DNA of 64,000 nt from an uncultured Acidobacteriota bacterium. GTDB taxonomy: Bacteria > Acidobacteriota > Terriglobia > Bryobacterales > Bryobacteraceae. Below the pieces are notes generated by a model that made no database searches, was not told where the DNA came from, and saw nothing but the letters and a program-made list of their open reading frames with translations. Shown piece after piece: positions 8,618-17,162 of the stretch (position 1 is its first letter; each line of letters opens with the position of its first letter). The translations under genes and the position numbers were made by a program. The DNA lies in NCBI GenBank assembly GCA_902826685.1, contig CADEFT010000027.1, forward strand, positions 1 through 64,000, read 5' to 3'.

Positions 8618-10387
8618 CTATTGTACTGTGGGGCGGGCGGAAAGAGCGATGCCGTCGCCTTGTTTGGCGATGGGCGGAATGCTTACCGGAAGCTTGCCCT
8701 GTATCGCGAAGTCGCCGAGCACGGCGCCCACGGCCGCGGCTTCGGAAACCGGGGCGGTGCTGAAAGTCGCCAGATAGGCCGCCACCTTGGGATAGGCGCG
8801 GATGAGATACGGATTTCCTAAAGCGATCAGCGTCACCGGCTTGCCACTGGCAAGCAGCGACTCCATCAACCGCGTGTAACCTTCGTTCAGCCCCACGCTG
8901 CCCTGGAAGGCGGCCACGCCGGAAAACGCACCTACGACGGTGGATTCACACGCGGAAACCGTGGCGGCCACGGCGTCCAATTCGGTGGCGGGCACTTGCG
9001 GATCGAGCAGCGTGCGCGCGGCCTTCGGCGCCCTTTGCGCGATCTCATCCATCATGCGGCGGCCTTGGGTGGAATAGCGGCTTTCGGAAAGCACGAACCA
9101 GCAGGAGGCATCGGACCGCTCCAAGGGCAGCACGGCCGATTCGTTGCGCAGCAGCGTGACCGCCTTCTCGGCGACGCGGCGTGCGGAGACTTCTGCATCT
9201 TCGGAATCGATCTCATCGGCGACTGCTTCCACGTTGACCAGCTTCTGCTTGTGAAGACCGAGTTTCACCTTGGCGTTGAGGATTCTCAGTACGCTTTGAT
9301 TGAGCCGCGCCATGCTGATGCGTCCACTACGGACGGCCGCGGCGATTCCCTTGATTACGGCGGCGGGCTGCGGCGGCATCAGCAGCACATCGTTGCCGGC
9401 CTCGAAGGCGCGGATCGCAGCCTCGACTGGGGGAAACAGCTTGCTCAAGCCGTGCATATCCATGGCGTCGGTGACCACCAGGCCCTTGAAGCCCAGTTCC
9501 TGACGCAACAGACCGGTCAACACGGGCGCCGAGATCGAAGCCGGAATCTCGCGCTCATCCACGGCCGGCACCCAGAGATGTGCGCTCATCACCGCGTCCA
9601 CGCCCGCTTCGATGGCGGCACGAAAGGGAACCAGCTCCACTTTGTAGAAGCGCTCGCGGCTGGCTTCGATCTTGGCGAGGCCCATGTGGGAATCGGTCGC
9701 CGTATCGCCATGGCCGGGAAAGTGTTTCACCGTCACCAGCACCGGATGCGTGGTATTGGCTTGCGCCCCGCGCACATACGCCTTGACGTGTTCGGCCACC
9801 TCGCGTGGATCTTCGCTGTAGGAGCGGATGTTCACGATCGGATTATCCGGGTTGTTGTTAACGTCGGCGACCGGCGCAAACACCCAGTGGATGCCGACCG
9901 CGCGCGCTTCGCGAGCCGTTGCCGCGCCTTCGGCGCCGGAAGCATCCAGATCGCGCGCCGCCGCGTAGGCCATGTTGTGCGGGAACTTGGTGGTGCCTTC
10001 GACCCGCATCGAAGCTCCGCGTTCGAGATCACCACCGACGATGAGTGGCACGCGCGCCAGCCTCTGCATGCGGTTGAGGAACGTCGAGAGCGCCTCCGGC
10101 TCGGCATGGCGCACGACGCCGTAGCGCACGCGATTGACCAGGATCAGACCGCCGATGCCGTGATCGCGCACCAGGGCGGCCAACTGCCGGTAGGCGCGTG
10201 ACGTGGAGGCGAGATTCTCGCCGTAGATCGGCACAATGACGGTCTGCGCGGCCTTCTGTTCGAGCGTCATGGACTGAAGCCATCGTTGCGCGACAGATGG
10301 CGGCGGCGGGGTGGCTTTCCGCTTGGCCTGTGCAGAGGCCAGCGGCGCGCCGGCGAGAACGGCCGGCAACAGCAATCGAAGCAGCAT
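8618..10387 (-). CDS. Secreted glycoside hydrolase family 3 (NagZ-like beta-N-acetylhexosaminidase)
   Basis: The 589-aa protein has a signal peptide (LLRLLLPAVLAGAPLASAQA). Its GH3 TIM barrel (about 35-390) carries KHFPGHGDTATDSH, the loop with the catalytic dyad of NagZ-type enzymes (His near 234), and the nucleophile Asp at about 307 in VVTDAMDMHG. A second alpha/beta domain follows at about 420-570, as in two-domain bacterial hexosaminidases. It probably removes beta-N-acetylglucosamine from peptidoglycan or chitin fragments outside the cytoplasm. It heads a minus-strand run that continues into the ABC genes after 20 bases. Beta-glucosidase activity is an alternative but less likely given the His-Asp loop. 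Confidence 0.88.
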   Translation of the reverse strand: MLLRLLLPAVLAGAPLASAQAKRKATPPPPSVAQRWLQSMTLEQKAAQTVIVPIYGENLASTSRAYRQLAALVRDHGIGGLILVNRVRYGVVRHAEPEALSTFLNRMQRLARVPLIVGGDLERGASMRVEGTTKFPHNMAYAAARDLDASGAEGAATAREARAVGIHWVFAPVADVNNNPDNPIVNIRSYSEDPREVAEHVKAYVRGAQANTTHPVLVTVKHFPGHGDTATDSHMGLAKIEASRERFYKVELVPFRAAIEAGVDAVMSAHLWVPAVDEREIPASISAPVLTGLLRQELGFKGLVVTDAMDMHGLSKLFPPVEAAIRAFEAGNDVLLMPPQPAAVIKGIAAAVRSGRISMARLNQSVLRILNAKVKLGLHKQKLVNVEAVADEIDSEDAEVSARRVAEKAVTLLRNESAVLPLERSDASCWFVLSESRYSTQGRRMMDEIAQRAPKAARTLLDPQVPATELDAVAATVSACESTVVGAFSGVAAFQGSVGLNEGYTRLMESLLASGKPVTLIALGNPYLIRAYPKVAAYLATFSTAPVSEAAAVGAVLGDFAIQGKLPVSIPPIAKQGDGIALSARPTVQ

Positions 10388-10407
10388 TGATACCAGGATA
10401 AGCCGGG

Positions 10408-10830
10408 TTAGCTCGCGCTCTTGCCGCGTGCCTTCAGCTTGCGGCTCACCGAACCGGGCGGCTTGCGGGTGGACGCCTTCCGCAGCAGCCGCGTCACGGC
10501 GCGCACCAGTTGCTGCACTTCATTGGCGCTCTTCTGAATAACGGCATCGGCGCCGGTATTCTCTTCGGTCATGCCCAGCGCGTCGACGAAGCCCGAGAGC
10601 AGGATCATCGGCAGCGCGGGCTTGATCGCCTTAACCTTGGCGATCAGTTCGGTGCCATTGAGGCCCGGCATCTTATAGTCGGTGACGACGAGATCGAAGT
10701 CCTCTTTCGCGGCCAGATCGAACGCGGCCTTGGGATCCTTCAGCGGAGTGAGACGATAGCCAAGCTCTTCGAGTACTGCTTTGCGAGCCTTGAGACCGTT
10801 TTCATTGTCGTCCACCAGGAGGATTCGCAC
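10408..10830 (-). CDS. Response regulator receiver protein (single domain)
   Basis: The 140-aa protein is a CheY-like receiver: VRILLVDDNENG gives the acidic pair, DLVVTDYKMPGLNG the phospho-acceptor Asp, and ILLSGF the Thr/Ser position. The expected conserved lysine region is DAVIQKSANEV. A basic, low-complexity tail (RKASTRKPPG...) follows with no recognisable output domain. The frame is open to 10989, but the fold begins at the GTG at 10830; the ribosome-binding site is weak, so the start is tentative. No histidine kinase is adjacent. It is divergent from the isomerase-like gene starting at 11021. Confidence 0.82.
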   Translation of the reverse strand: MRILLVDDNENGLKARKAVLEELGYRLTPLKDPKAAFDLAAKEDFDLVVTDYKMPGLNGTELIAKVKAIKPALPMILLSGFVDALGMTEENTGADAVIQKSANEVQQLVRAVTRLLRKASTRKPPGSVSRKLKARGKSAS

Positions 10831-11020
10831 GACGGAGTGAATGGAGCCAACAGACCGAATCGCCACGCTATGTTTTTGTCCCGAACCTAGGTGAAAGTAG
10901 CAGAGGCTTCGCAAGACTGTCAACGAGTTTTGTAATGGATTGGCAACACGGAATTTTTTTCGCTTGACATTCCAATTGCGATTTCTCATTCGCGGCGGTG
11001 GATGGGATAATCGAAGGCGG

Positions 11021-11884
11021 ATGCAACCTCAAATTCCCATTGCCGCCATCACCGACGAATACTCGCCCGACCTCGCCATCGCACTCGACGCGATGGCCGA
11101 AACCGGAATGACGGGAGCCGAACTGCGTGTGCTGTGGGGCCAGAACATCCTCAACCTGAGCGACGACGAGTTGAAGCGTGCCAAGGAACTGCTGGCGCGG
11201 CACGGCATGAAGGTGATCTCCATCGCCTCGCCGCTGTTGAAGTGCGTGCTGCCGGGGTCGCCGGAAATCGACACACGCTTCCAGCATGATGTGTTCGCCT
11301 CCAAGCATACCTTCGAAGATCAGCCCCGCCTGGCGGAACGCGCCTTCCAGATCGCGAAATTTTTCGAGGCTCCCATTGTACGGGTATTCTCCTACTGGCG
11401 CACCGTTCAGCCGGAGAAGTGCTTCGACGGCATCGTAAAGGCGCTGGACGGCCTATGCCGTCAGGCCGGGCCGGAGGGACTAACCATCGGTTTAGAAAAC
11501 GAGCACGCCTGCAACATCTCGACGGCGGCCGACACGGTGAAGGTGCTGGACGCCCTGCCCAACGAAAATCTGAAAGTGGTGTGGGATCCGGCCAATTGCC
11601 TGATCTCCGGCCAGGATCCGTTTCCGGAAGGCTACGGGCAGTTGCCGCCCGGCCGCATCGCCCACGTGCATATCAAGGACTGCCAGGTGGACGCCAATCA
11701 CAAGTACGTGTTCGGCCCCGTCGGCACGCGCTCGGTGGATTGGAAAGGCCAGATGGCCGCGCTCAAGAGAGATGGCTACCAGGGCTACGTGAGTCTCGAA
11801 ACGCACTGGCCCGGTCCAAGCGACAACAAGTTCGAAGCGAGTTGGATCTGCGGATGGAATCTCAGGGGGTTGGCAGCATTGTGA
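11021..11884 (+). CDS. Sugar phosphate isomerase/epimerase family TIM barrel
   Basis: The 287-aa protein is an AP-endonuclease-2-like xylose-isomerase TIM barrel. Likely metal ligands are the Glu in GLENEHAC, the Asp in WDPANCL, the His in HVHIKDC and the Glu in SLETHW. Members isomerise or epimerise sugars, or act on inositol derivatives; the substrate is not clear. The start ATG at 11021 follows GAAGGCGG; an upstream in-frame extension is AT-rich leader. A TTGACA hexamer occurs at 10964-10969 without a good -10. The stop overlaps the GTG start of the next small gene by four bases. Confidence 0.8.
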   Translation: MQPQIPIAAITDEYSPDLAIALDAMAETGMTGAELRVLWGQNILNLSDDELKRAKELLARHGMKVISIASPLLKCVLPGSPEIDTRFQHDVFASKHTFEDQPRLAERAFQIAKFFEAPIVRVFSYWRTVQPEKCFDGIVKALDGLCRQAGPEGLTIGLENEHACNISTAADTVKVLDALPNENLKVVWDPANCLISGQDPFPEGYGQLPPGRIAHVHIKDCQVDANHKYVFGPVGTRSVDWKGQMAALKRDGYQGYVSLETHWPGPSDNKFEASWICGWNLRGLAAL

Positions 11885-12186
11885 GCAAGACGAAAGAGCC
11901 GATGGCGTTTGAAGCCGAGAAGACGATGTTCGAGGTGTACCGCGAGAGCACCTATACCGGCTTATACCGGGTCGTATACTTCACGGACCTGCAGGACCAC
12001 GATAAAGACACCGCCATCAATCGCGCGCTGGCGGGCGAGCACTACTTCGATGGGTTCCTGAAGAATTACGGCAAAGAGGACGCGAAGACGATCATCGACG
12101 GGCTGCTGGAGCGGATGAACGCGGGCGAAAGCATCGCGCCGGATGAGTTTGTGCGGGAGTTGGGACCGCACTACTTGCCGGTATGA
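11881..12186 (+). CDS. Hypothetical protein, coupled to the isomerase-like gene
   Basis: This 101-aa product starts at GTG 11881, whose last bases form the TGA stop of the preceding gene (GTGA overlap); the in-frame ATG at 11902 is an alternative. The sequence is soluble and acidic, with TYTGLYRVVYFTDL and a helical C-terminal half. No family was recognised. The tight overlap suggests cotranslation with the TIM-barrel enzyme. It is followed nine bases later by the HicB-like gene, so it could instead be the first member of a small-gene cluster. Confidence 0.6.
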   Translation: MSKTKEPMAFEAEKTMFEVYRESTYTGLYRVVYFTDLQDHDKDTAINRALAGEHYFDGFLKNYGKEDAKTIIDGLLERMNAGESIAPDEFVRELGPHYLPV

Positions 12187-12195
12187 TGGGATGGT

Positions 12196-12405
12196 ATGCG
12201 GGAACTGGTTTTTGAGGTCGTTCAAGAAGCGGACGGCGGCTATTGCGCCGAGTGCCTGACGGAAGCGATTTTTACCCAGGCCGGCTCATGGAACGAATTG
12301 CGGCGGAACGTTGTCGAGGCCGTGACCGCCTACTATTTCGACAAGCCCGCTCCCGCGACGATACGGCTTCACCTGGTACGGGATGAGGTGTTGTCAGTGG
12401 CGTGA
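12196..12405 (+). CDS. HicB-like antitoxin domain protein (short)
   Basis: The 69-aa protein has the HicB-type N-terminal pattern: beta strand, EADGGYCAECL, then a helix with NVVEAVTAYYF. Classical HicB proteins neutralise the HicA RNase and add a C-terminal DNA-binding domain. Here the protein ends after the partially folded RNase-H-like part, so no DNA-binding domain is present. Its stop overlaps the start of the HicA-like gene by four bases (GTGA), giving the order hicB-hicA. This is a family-level assignment; activity is not shown. Confidence 0.7.
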   Translation: MRELVFEVVQEADGGYCAECLTEAIFTQAGSWNELRRNVVEAVTAYYFDKPAPATIRLHLVRDEVLSVA

Positions 12406-12641
12406 AACTCCCCCGTGATCTGTCCGGTCAGCAACTTGCCGCGGGACTATGCAGATGGTGGGGTTACGAGCGAATACATCAAGCCGGAAGCCACATCATT
12501 CTGGAAACCGCCACGCCAACGCCACACCGGATCGCTGTACCGGCGCATCAGGCCCTTCGGCTTGGAACGCTTAACTCAATCCTTCGTTCGGTAGCAGGGC
12601 ACAAGGGCGTTTCGCGAGACGCCATTTTGAACTCGCTGTGA
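12402..12641 (+). CDS. HicA-like toxin (mRNA interferase family)
   Basis: The 79-aa protein matches the small dsRBD-like HicA/YcfA fold: a helix including LCRWWGYERIHQ, the motif AGSHIILE with the conserved active-site His, and IAVPAHQALRLGTLNSILR, where canonical HicA proteins have the strand-helix VPxHxxLxxGTLxxILR pattern. Canonical HicA cleaves mRNA in the ribosome-dependent context. It starts at GTG 12402, overlapping the antitoxin-like gene. Order is the reverse of the usual hicA-hicB. Confidence 0.8.
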   Translation: MKLPRDLSGQQLAAGLCRWWGYERIHQAGSHIILETATPTPHRIAVPAHQALRLGTLNSILRSVAGHKGVSRDAILNSL

Positions 12642-12648
12642 ATTCGGC

Positions 12649-13929
12649 TCAATGCGCGGCGAGCGCGGGCGCCAGCATCGAGACCAGGTTCCCTTCCGGA
12701 TCGAACTCGACGTCCTGCGCCGGGCCTACGATCTGAAGCAGCGGGTTCCGCTGAATCTCATCGAGCAAGTTCTCACTCAGCATCAACGGAGTCAGTTCCA
12801 TGGTGTTGCGGATCCAGGCGAGCGTCACTTCCTTCGAATCGAAACGGCCCACGGTGGGGAAAACCCGCTCCAGGCATTCGCGATCGGTAGGGTAATGCAT
12901 CGGCGTGCGAATGGCCGAAGGCGTGGAGGCGGTGAGGGCGTTGATGCGCGTCGGCACCCAGTTGATCTTGTTGAAGAGCCGGTCTGAGATGACGTCGGCC
13001 ATGCCGAAGCCGACCGCGTTTCCGTAGCTCACCGGCGTAATGTCGCGAATGAAGATTCGCTCGATCTTCGGTGTGTCGGGCCAGGGATTGTATTGCCCCT
13101 GCACGCCGCGATTCACTACCTTGGTATCCATGCCCGCGCCGCTGATATTCTTGCCGATCTCATCGATGATCAGGACGTCCACTTCCGGTACGGGAATTTT
13201 GCCCATCCAGGACTTGACCAGTGCGAGCAACTGCTCTTCCTTGGCTTCCATCTCTTCCACCATCACCGGCGTGAGTTGCGCCGTATTGTGGTGAGCGTCC
13301 TCGAGAATCGCCAGGCCGCCCAGAATCTTGCCGGAACCCAGCACCTGCCGGCCAACGCTGCGAATCACCGTTTCAAGCCCAAGCTTATAGGCATAGGTGT
13401 GATAGCGCTGCGCGCCGGCAAACTTGCCAAGGCCGATGGCCATCATCTTAAACAGTCCGCTTTCGATTTTGCCCATGAAGTCGGTGTGCCACTTCACGCG
13501 GCCGAGCAGCATCACGCCATCGCTCTCAAAGGCGGTGCGATCCATGAAGGCGTCCACGCCCTCGGGCGTGCGGCCAAGCGGCACAACTTCGAGCGACGAC
13601 ACGATGGGGCAGCCCATCGTCGCTTCGGTGATGCCGTAATGCGCCAGGACTTCCGCCTGTCCTTCCGCGGTCGCCGCGCCGTGGCTTCCCATGGCGGGGA
13701 AAATATGCGGCTTCAAATTGTGCGCCTTGTAGTAATCGACCACGGCCCGCGCGATGGTGGCGATATTGTTAATGCCGCGGCTGCCCACGCCGATGGCCAC
13801 ACGCCCGCCCGGCTTCACACGCGAGGCAAACGGGGACGCGTGGAGTTGCCTGGCAATCTCCGCTGGGATGTCGTGAATGCGGCGGTCCGGGAAGTTTTGC
13901 TTCACCTGGTACAGGCGGGACATTTGCAT
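12649..13929 (-). CDS. LarA-like protein (DUF2088, nickel-dependent racemase family)
   Basis: The 426-aa protein resembles the N-terminal domain of lactate racemase LarA and its DUF2088 relatives, with the glycine-rich VGSRGINN region and GSHGAAT at about 81-87. LarA uses a nickel-pincer nucleotide made by LarB, LarC and LarE; none of these genes is in the window, so cofactor use is not shown and the substrate need not be lactate. There are two in-frame ATGs at 13929 and 13923. A TATAAT -10 hexamer lies only 7-12 bases upstream of the first, which would give a nearly leaderless message. Its 3' end faces the 3' end of the HicA-like gene; divergent from the receptor gene at 13976. Confidence 0.75.
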   Translation of the reverse strand: MQMSRLYQVKQNFPDRRIHDIPAEIARQLHASPFASRVKPGGRVAIGVGSRGINNIATIARAVVDYYKAHNLKPHIFPAMGSHGAATAEGQAEVLAHYGITEATMGCPIVSSLEVVPLGRTPEGVDAFMDRTAFESDGVMLLGRVKWHTDFMGKIESGLFKMMAIGLGKFAGAQRYHTYAYKLGLETVIRSVGRQVLGSGKILGGLAILEDAHHNTAQLTPVMVEEMEAKEEQLLALVKSWMGKIPVPEVDVLIIDEIGKNISGAGMDTKVVNRGVQGQYNPWPDTPKIERIFIRDITPVSYGNAVGFGMADVISDRLFNKINWVPTRINALTASTPSAIRTPMHYPTDRECLERVFPTVGRFDSKEVTLAWIRNTMELTPLMLSENLLDEIQRNPLLQIVGPAQDVEFDPEGNLVSMLAPALAAH

Positions 13930-13935
13930 GGAGGT

Positions 13936-13941
13936 ATTATA
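13936..13941 (-). promoter_or_regulatory. Consensus -10 hexamer for LarA-like gene
   Basis: The minus strand reads a perfect TATAAT seven bases before the ATG at 13929. If used, transcription would begin at or next to the start codon. The -35 region (about 13958-13964) is poor. The divergent intergenic space is only 46 bases, so this element also lies in the leader of the opposite gene. Confidence 0.4.
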
Positions 13942-13975
13942 CCGGTCTTGCTTCGCACCGTGATAGATTCGCAGT

Positions 13976-16900
13976 ATGTTCTATCTCGTCTTATTCGGCC
14001 TGTCCGTCACCGCGGCGTGGGGGCAGGTTTCGAGCGGCAGTATCGCGGGCCACGTGTCCGACGCATCGCGCGCCGCCATCCCCGCCGTCTCCGTTACGCT
14101 GGTCAATGAAGGCACCGGCGCGCAGCGCACGGCCACCACCGATTCCGGAGGCAACTATATCTTTCCGCTGGTGGCGCCCGGCCTCTATACGGTGCGCGCC
14201 ACGGCGCAAGGCTTCAAGTCGTTCGAAGTGACACGTCTTGAAGTGCAGGTGGCGCAGGGCGTCACCAAGGATATCCAGTTGGAAGTGGGCGACACGGCGA
14301 CAAAGCTGGAAGTGGTGGCCACCGCGCCGGTGCTCGATCAGCGCAGCGCCGAGATCGGCCAGGTGATCGGAGGGCGGGAAGTGGTGGAGATTCCCCTCAA
14401 TGGCCGTAACTTCCTCGATCTGGCCAAGCTCGTTCCGGGCGTTGCCGAGCTGCCGGGCAGTACGCAAAGCAACGGCCTCTCGATCAACGGCCAGCGAGCC
14501 AATCAGATCGGGTTTTATTTCGACGGCATCGACGTGCGTACGGAAACCAGCGGCAAGCCCGCCTTCTCTCCATCGATTGAAGCCATTCAGGAATTCAAAA
14601 TTCAGCAGAACGATTTCGCCGCCGAGTACGGGCACAATCCGGCCGGCATCAACCTGACGCTGAAGCCCGGCACCAACGATTTCCACGGCAGCCTCTTCGA
14701 GTTTCTACGCAACAACAAGCTGGATGCGCGCAGCTTCTTTTCCCCGCGCGTCGATCCGCTGCGCCGCAATCAGTTCGGCGCCGTCGTCAGCGGCCCAATC
14801 CTGCGCAACCGCACCTTCTTCATGGCGAATTATGAAGGACTGCGCACCCGCCGCGCCGCCACGCTGTATCGCAGCGTGCCAACGAACGAGCAACGCGAAG
14901 GCCAGTTCTCAAACGCCATCTTCGACCCGCAGACGTTGAACACGGCCAACAATACGAGACAGCAGTTTGCGGGAAACGTGATTCCACGATCGCGCTTCGG
15001 GCTGATGGGCGTTTCCAGTCTCAAGTACTTCCCCACCCCCAACACACCACTTTCGGGCGGCTTCAACTACGTCACCCCGGCCTCCACCATCAGCGATGGC
15101 GACCAGTTTCACGGCCGCATCGATCACCAGATCGGCACCAACGACCTGCTGTTCGGCCGCTATTCGTTCAGCAAGGGAAATTCGGTCTCACCGGGCGGAT
15201 TGCCTCTCACCGGCGGTTTGCAGAACAGCAAGGCGAATAATCTGACGGTGCAGGAATCGCATACTTTCAGCCCGGCCATGGTGAACCAGTTTCGCCTGGC
15301 GTGGACCTACTTCAAGGACCTGGGCCAGTTCCCGCTGGCCGACCGCAACCTGGCGGCCGAGGAGTTCGGCCTGCTGAATCTGACTCCCGCCTCGACCGCC
15401 TATGGATTGCCGCAGATCACCGTCGCCGGCCTTTCCACCATCGGCGCCAACGCGTTCCAACCAAGCGGGCCGCGCGAAAATCTGTTTCACCTGTCCGACG
15501 ACGTCAGTTGGATTCGCGGGCGCCATTCGATGAAGTTCGGCTTCGACGGCCGCTATTACCGGCCGGCGGCGCTGGTGCAACAAACGCCCAACAGCATTCT
15601 GACGTTCGAAAACCGGTTCACCAACAACACGGGTGTGGCCGGTTCCGGTCACGCCGTGGCCGACCTGTTGCTGGGCCATCCCTATACGGGCCGCGCCACG
15701 CAGTTTGCCGAAAGCAACGGCTGGGTGTCGCTCAAGTACTACTACAGCGGCTTGTATTGGCAGGATGATTTCCGCATCGGTTCGAAGCTCACGATGAACG
15801 CCGGCCTGCGCTATGAATATCAATCGCCCTATTACGAACGCTACGGCGACCTGGCGGTGTTCGATCTCTATGGCAGCCGCTTTTTGAAACTGGATGAGGA
15901 CATCAAGCAGCTTCACCAGCCGGACCGCAACAACTTCGCGCCACGAATCGGGTTTGCCTATTCGGCGACGCCGAAGACCGTCATCCGGTTTGGCGCGGGC
16001 GTGTTCTACGGCCAGCCGCGCGGATCTGAGTTTTCCTCGTTCCAGCTCTCGCCGCCCTTTGTGATCGACAGCACCTTGGTCTCCAATCCGCTGGTGCCGG
16101 ATCTGGTGGGCCGCCTGTTTCCGCGCACGCAGGTACGCGATCCGCAAACCAACCGCATTCTGCTTTCCGCCAACACCAACGTCTTTTCGCTCGATCCGGG
16201 ATTCCGGACCAATTACACCTGGCAATGGAACTTCGGCATCCAGCGCGAGATCACCGGTGGGCTGCTGCTGGAAACGGCCTATGTCGGCAACAGCGCGCAC
16301 AAGCTTACCGGCCGCGACCTGCCGAACCAGGCATTCCTCGATGCCGATCCGGCGCGGCCGACTCCGGTTCTCAACCGGAGACCGAACCCCAACATCGGCG
16401 ACGTGAGTTACGTCGCCGCGCTCGACAACTCGAACTACCACGGCTTGAATGTGAAGTTGAACAAGCGGTTCTCGCGCGGGTTCTCCGTGCTCGGCGCCTA
16501 TACCTATTCGAAGGTGATGGGCATCGGCGGGGCGCTATCGGGCGACCAGTCGCGCCAGCAGGATGCGCGCAACCGCCGCGCCGAGTTCGCCGCGCTTGAG
16601 TTCAATCAGACGCAGCGGTTCACGGCGGCCTGGATCTACGAGCTGCCGTTTGCGCGGGCCAAGGCCATCGGCGGCTGGTCGCTGCAGGGGTCCTATACGG
16701 CGCATTCGGGCTTCCCGCTGACGCCATCCTCCAGTGTGTCCTCGAACGTGGGCCGTCAGGACGTAAACCGCGCCGACCGGCTCTGCGACGGCAACCTGAG
16801 CGGCGATGCGCGCCAGTTGAACCGCTGGTTCGACACCAGTTGCTTCGTCAATCACGCCTTCGGGCGCTTTGGCAGCTCGGGCAACGGCGTCATCATCGGG

Positions 16901-17125
16901 CCAGGCGTTCACAATCTCGACTTCACGATCATGAAGAACACGCGTATTCCGGTGGGCCGCGCCGAACCGGCCAACCTGCAATTCCGGGCGGAATTCTTCA
17001 ACGGGCTCAATCACGCTTCGTTCGGCGATCCCAACATGAGTGCGGGCACGGCGCAGTTCGGCGTCATCCGCACTACGCGCATTAATGGCCGCGAGATCCA
17101 GTTGGCGCTCAAACTTCTTTTTTGA
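13976..17125 (+). CDS. TonB-dependent receptor, Oar-like, complete
   Basis: The 1049-aa outer-membrane protein has a signal peptide ending near AAWGQ (about residue 19), a carboxypeptidase-regulatory domain at about 22-105, and a plug with GREVVEIPLNGRNFLDL and FYFDGIDVR, followed by a beta barrel ending in LALKLLF. The C-terminal phenylalanine is the usual BAM recognition residue. Acidobacterial genomes carry many such receptors, and substrate cannot be assigned. The barrel region contains repeated short aromatic strands. Starts 47 bases from the divergent LarA-like gene. Confidence 0.92.
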   Translation: MFYLVLFGLSVTAAWGQVSSGSIAGHVSDASRAAIPAVSVTLVNEGTGAQRTATTDSGGNYIFPLVAPGLYTVRATAQGFKSFEVTRLEVQVAQGVTKDIQLEVGDTATKLEVVATAPVLDQRSAEIGQVIGGREVVEIPLNGRNFLDLAKLVPGVAELPGSTQSNGLSINGQRANQIGFYFDGIDVRTETSGKPAFSPSIEAIQEFKIQQNDFAAEYGHNPAGINLTLKPGTNDFHGSLFEFLRNNKLDARSFFSPRVDPLRRNQFGAVVSGPILRNRTFFMANYEGLRTRRAATLYRSVPTNEQREGQFSNAIFDPQTLNTANNTRQQFAGNVIPRSRFGLMGVSSLKYFPTPNTPLSGGFNYVTPASTISDGDQFHGRIDHQIGTNDLLFGRYSFSKGNSVSPGGLPLTGGLQNSKANNLTVQESHTFSPAMVNQFRLAWTYFKDLGQFPLADRNLAAEEFGLLNLTPASTAYGLPQITVAGLSTIGANAFQPSGPRENLFHLSDDVSWIRGRHSMKFGFDGRYYRPAALVQQTPNSILTFENRFTNNTGVAGSGHAVADLLLGHPYTGRATQFAESNGWVSLKYYYSGLYWQDDFRIGSKLTMNAGLRYEYQSPYYERYGDLAVFDLYGSRFLKLDEDIKQLHQPDRNNFAPRIGFAYSATPKTVIRFGAGVFYGQPRGSEFSSFQLSPPFVIDSTLVSNPLVPDLVGRLFPRTQVRDPQTNRILLSANTNVFSLDPGFRTNYTWQWNFGIQREITGGLLLETAYVGNSAHKLTGRDLPNQAFLDADPARPTPVLNRRPNPNIGDVSYVAALDNSNYHGLNVKLNKRFSRGFSVLGAYTYSKVMGIGGALSGDQSRQQDARNRRAEFAALEFNQTQRFTAAWIYELPFARAKAIGGWSLQGSYTAHSGFPLTPSSSVSSNVGRQDVNRADRLCDGNLSGDARQLNRWFDTSCFVNHAFGRFGSSGNGVIIGPGVHNLDFTIMKNTRIPVGRAEPANLQFRAEFFNGLNHASFGDPNMSAGTAQFGVIRTTRINGREIQLALKLLF

Positions 17126-17162
17126 GGATCCCCGCTCGCACAACCCGCCGGTGCCACCAGCT

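Noticed and set aside
10964..10992. TTGACA promoter for the isomerase-like gene
   Set aside because: At 16-18 bases downstream the sequence reads CATTCG, which is not a -10 hexamer.
15188..16441. Long open frame on the minus strand opposite the second receptor
   Set aside because: Same reason: antisense shadow of a confirmed coding frame with no recognisable motif.
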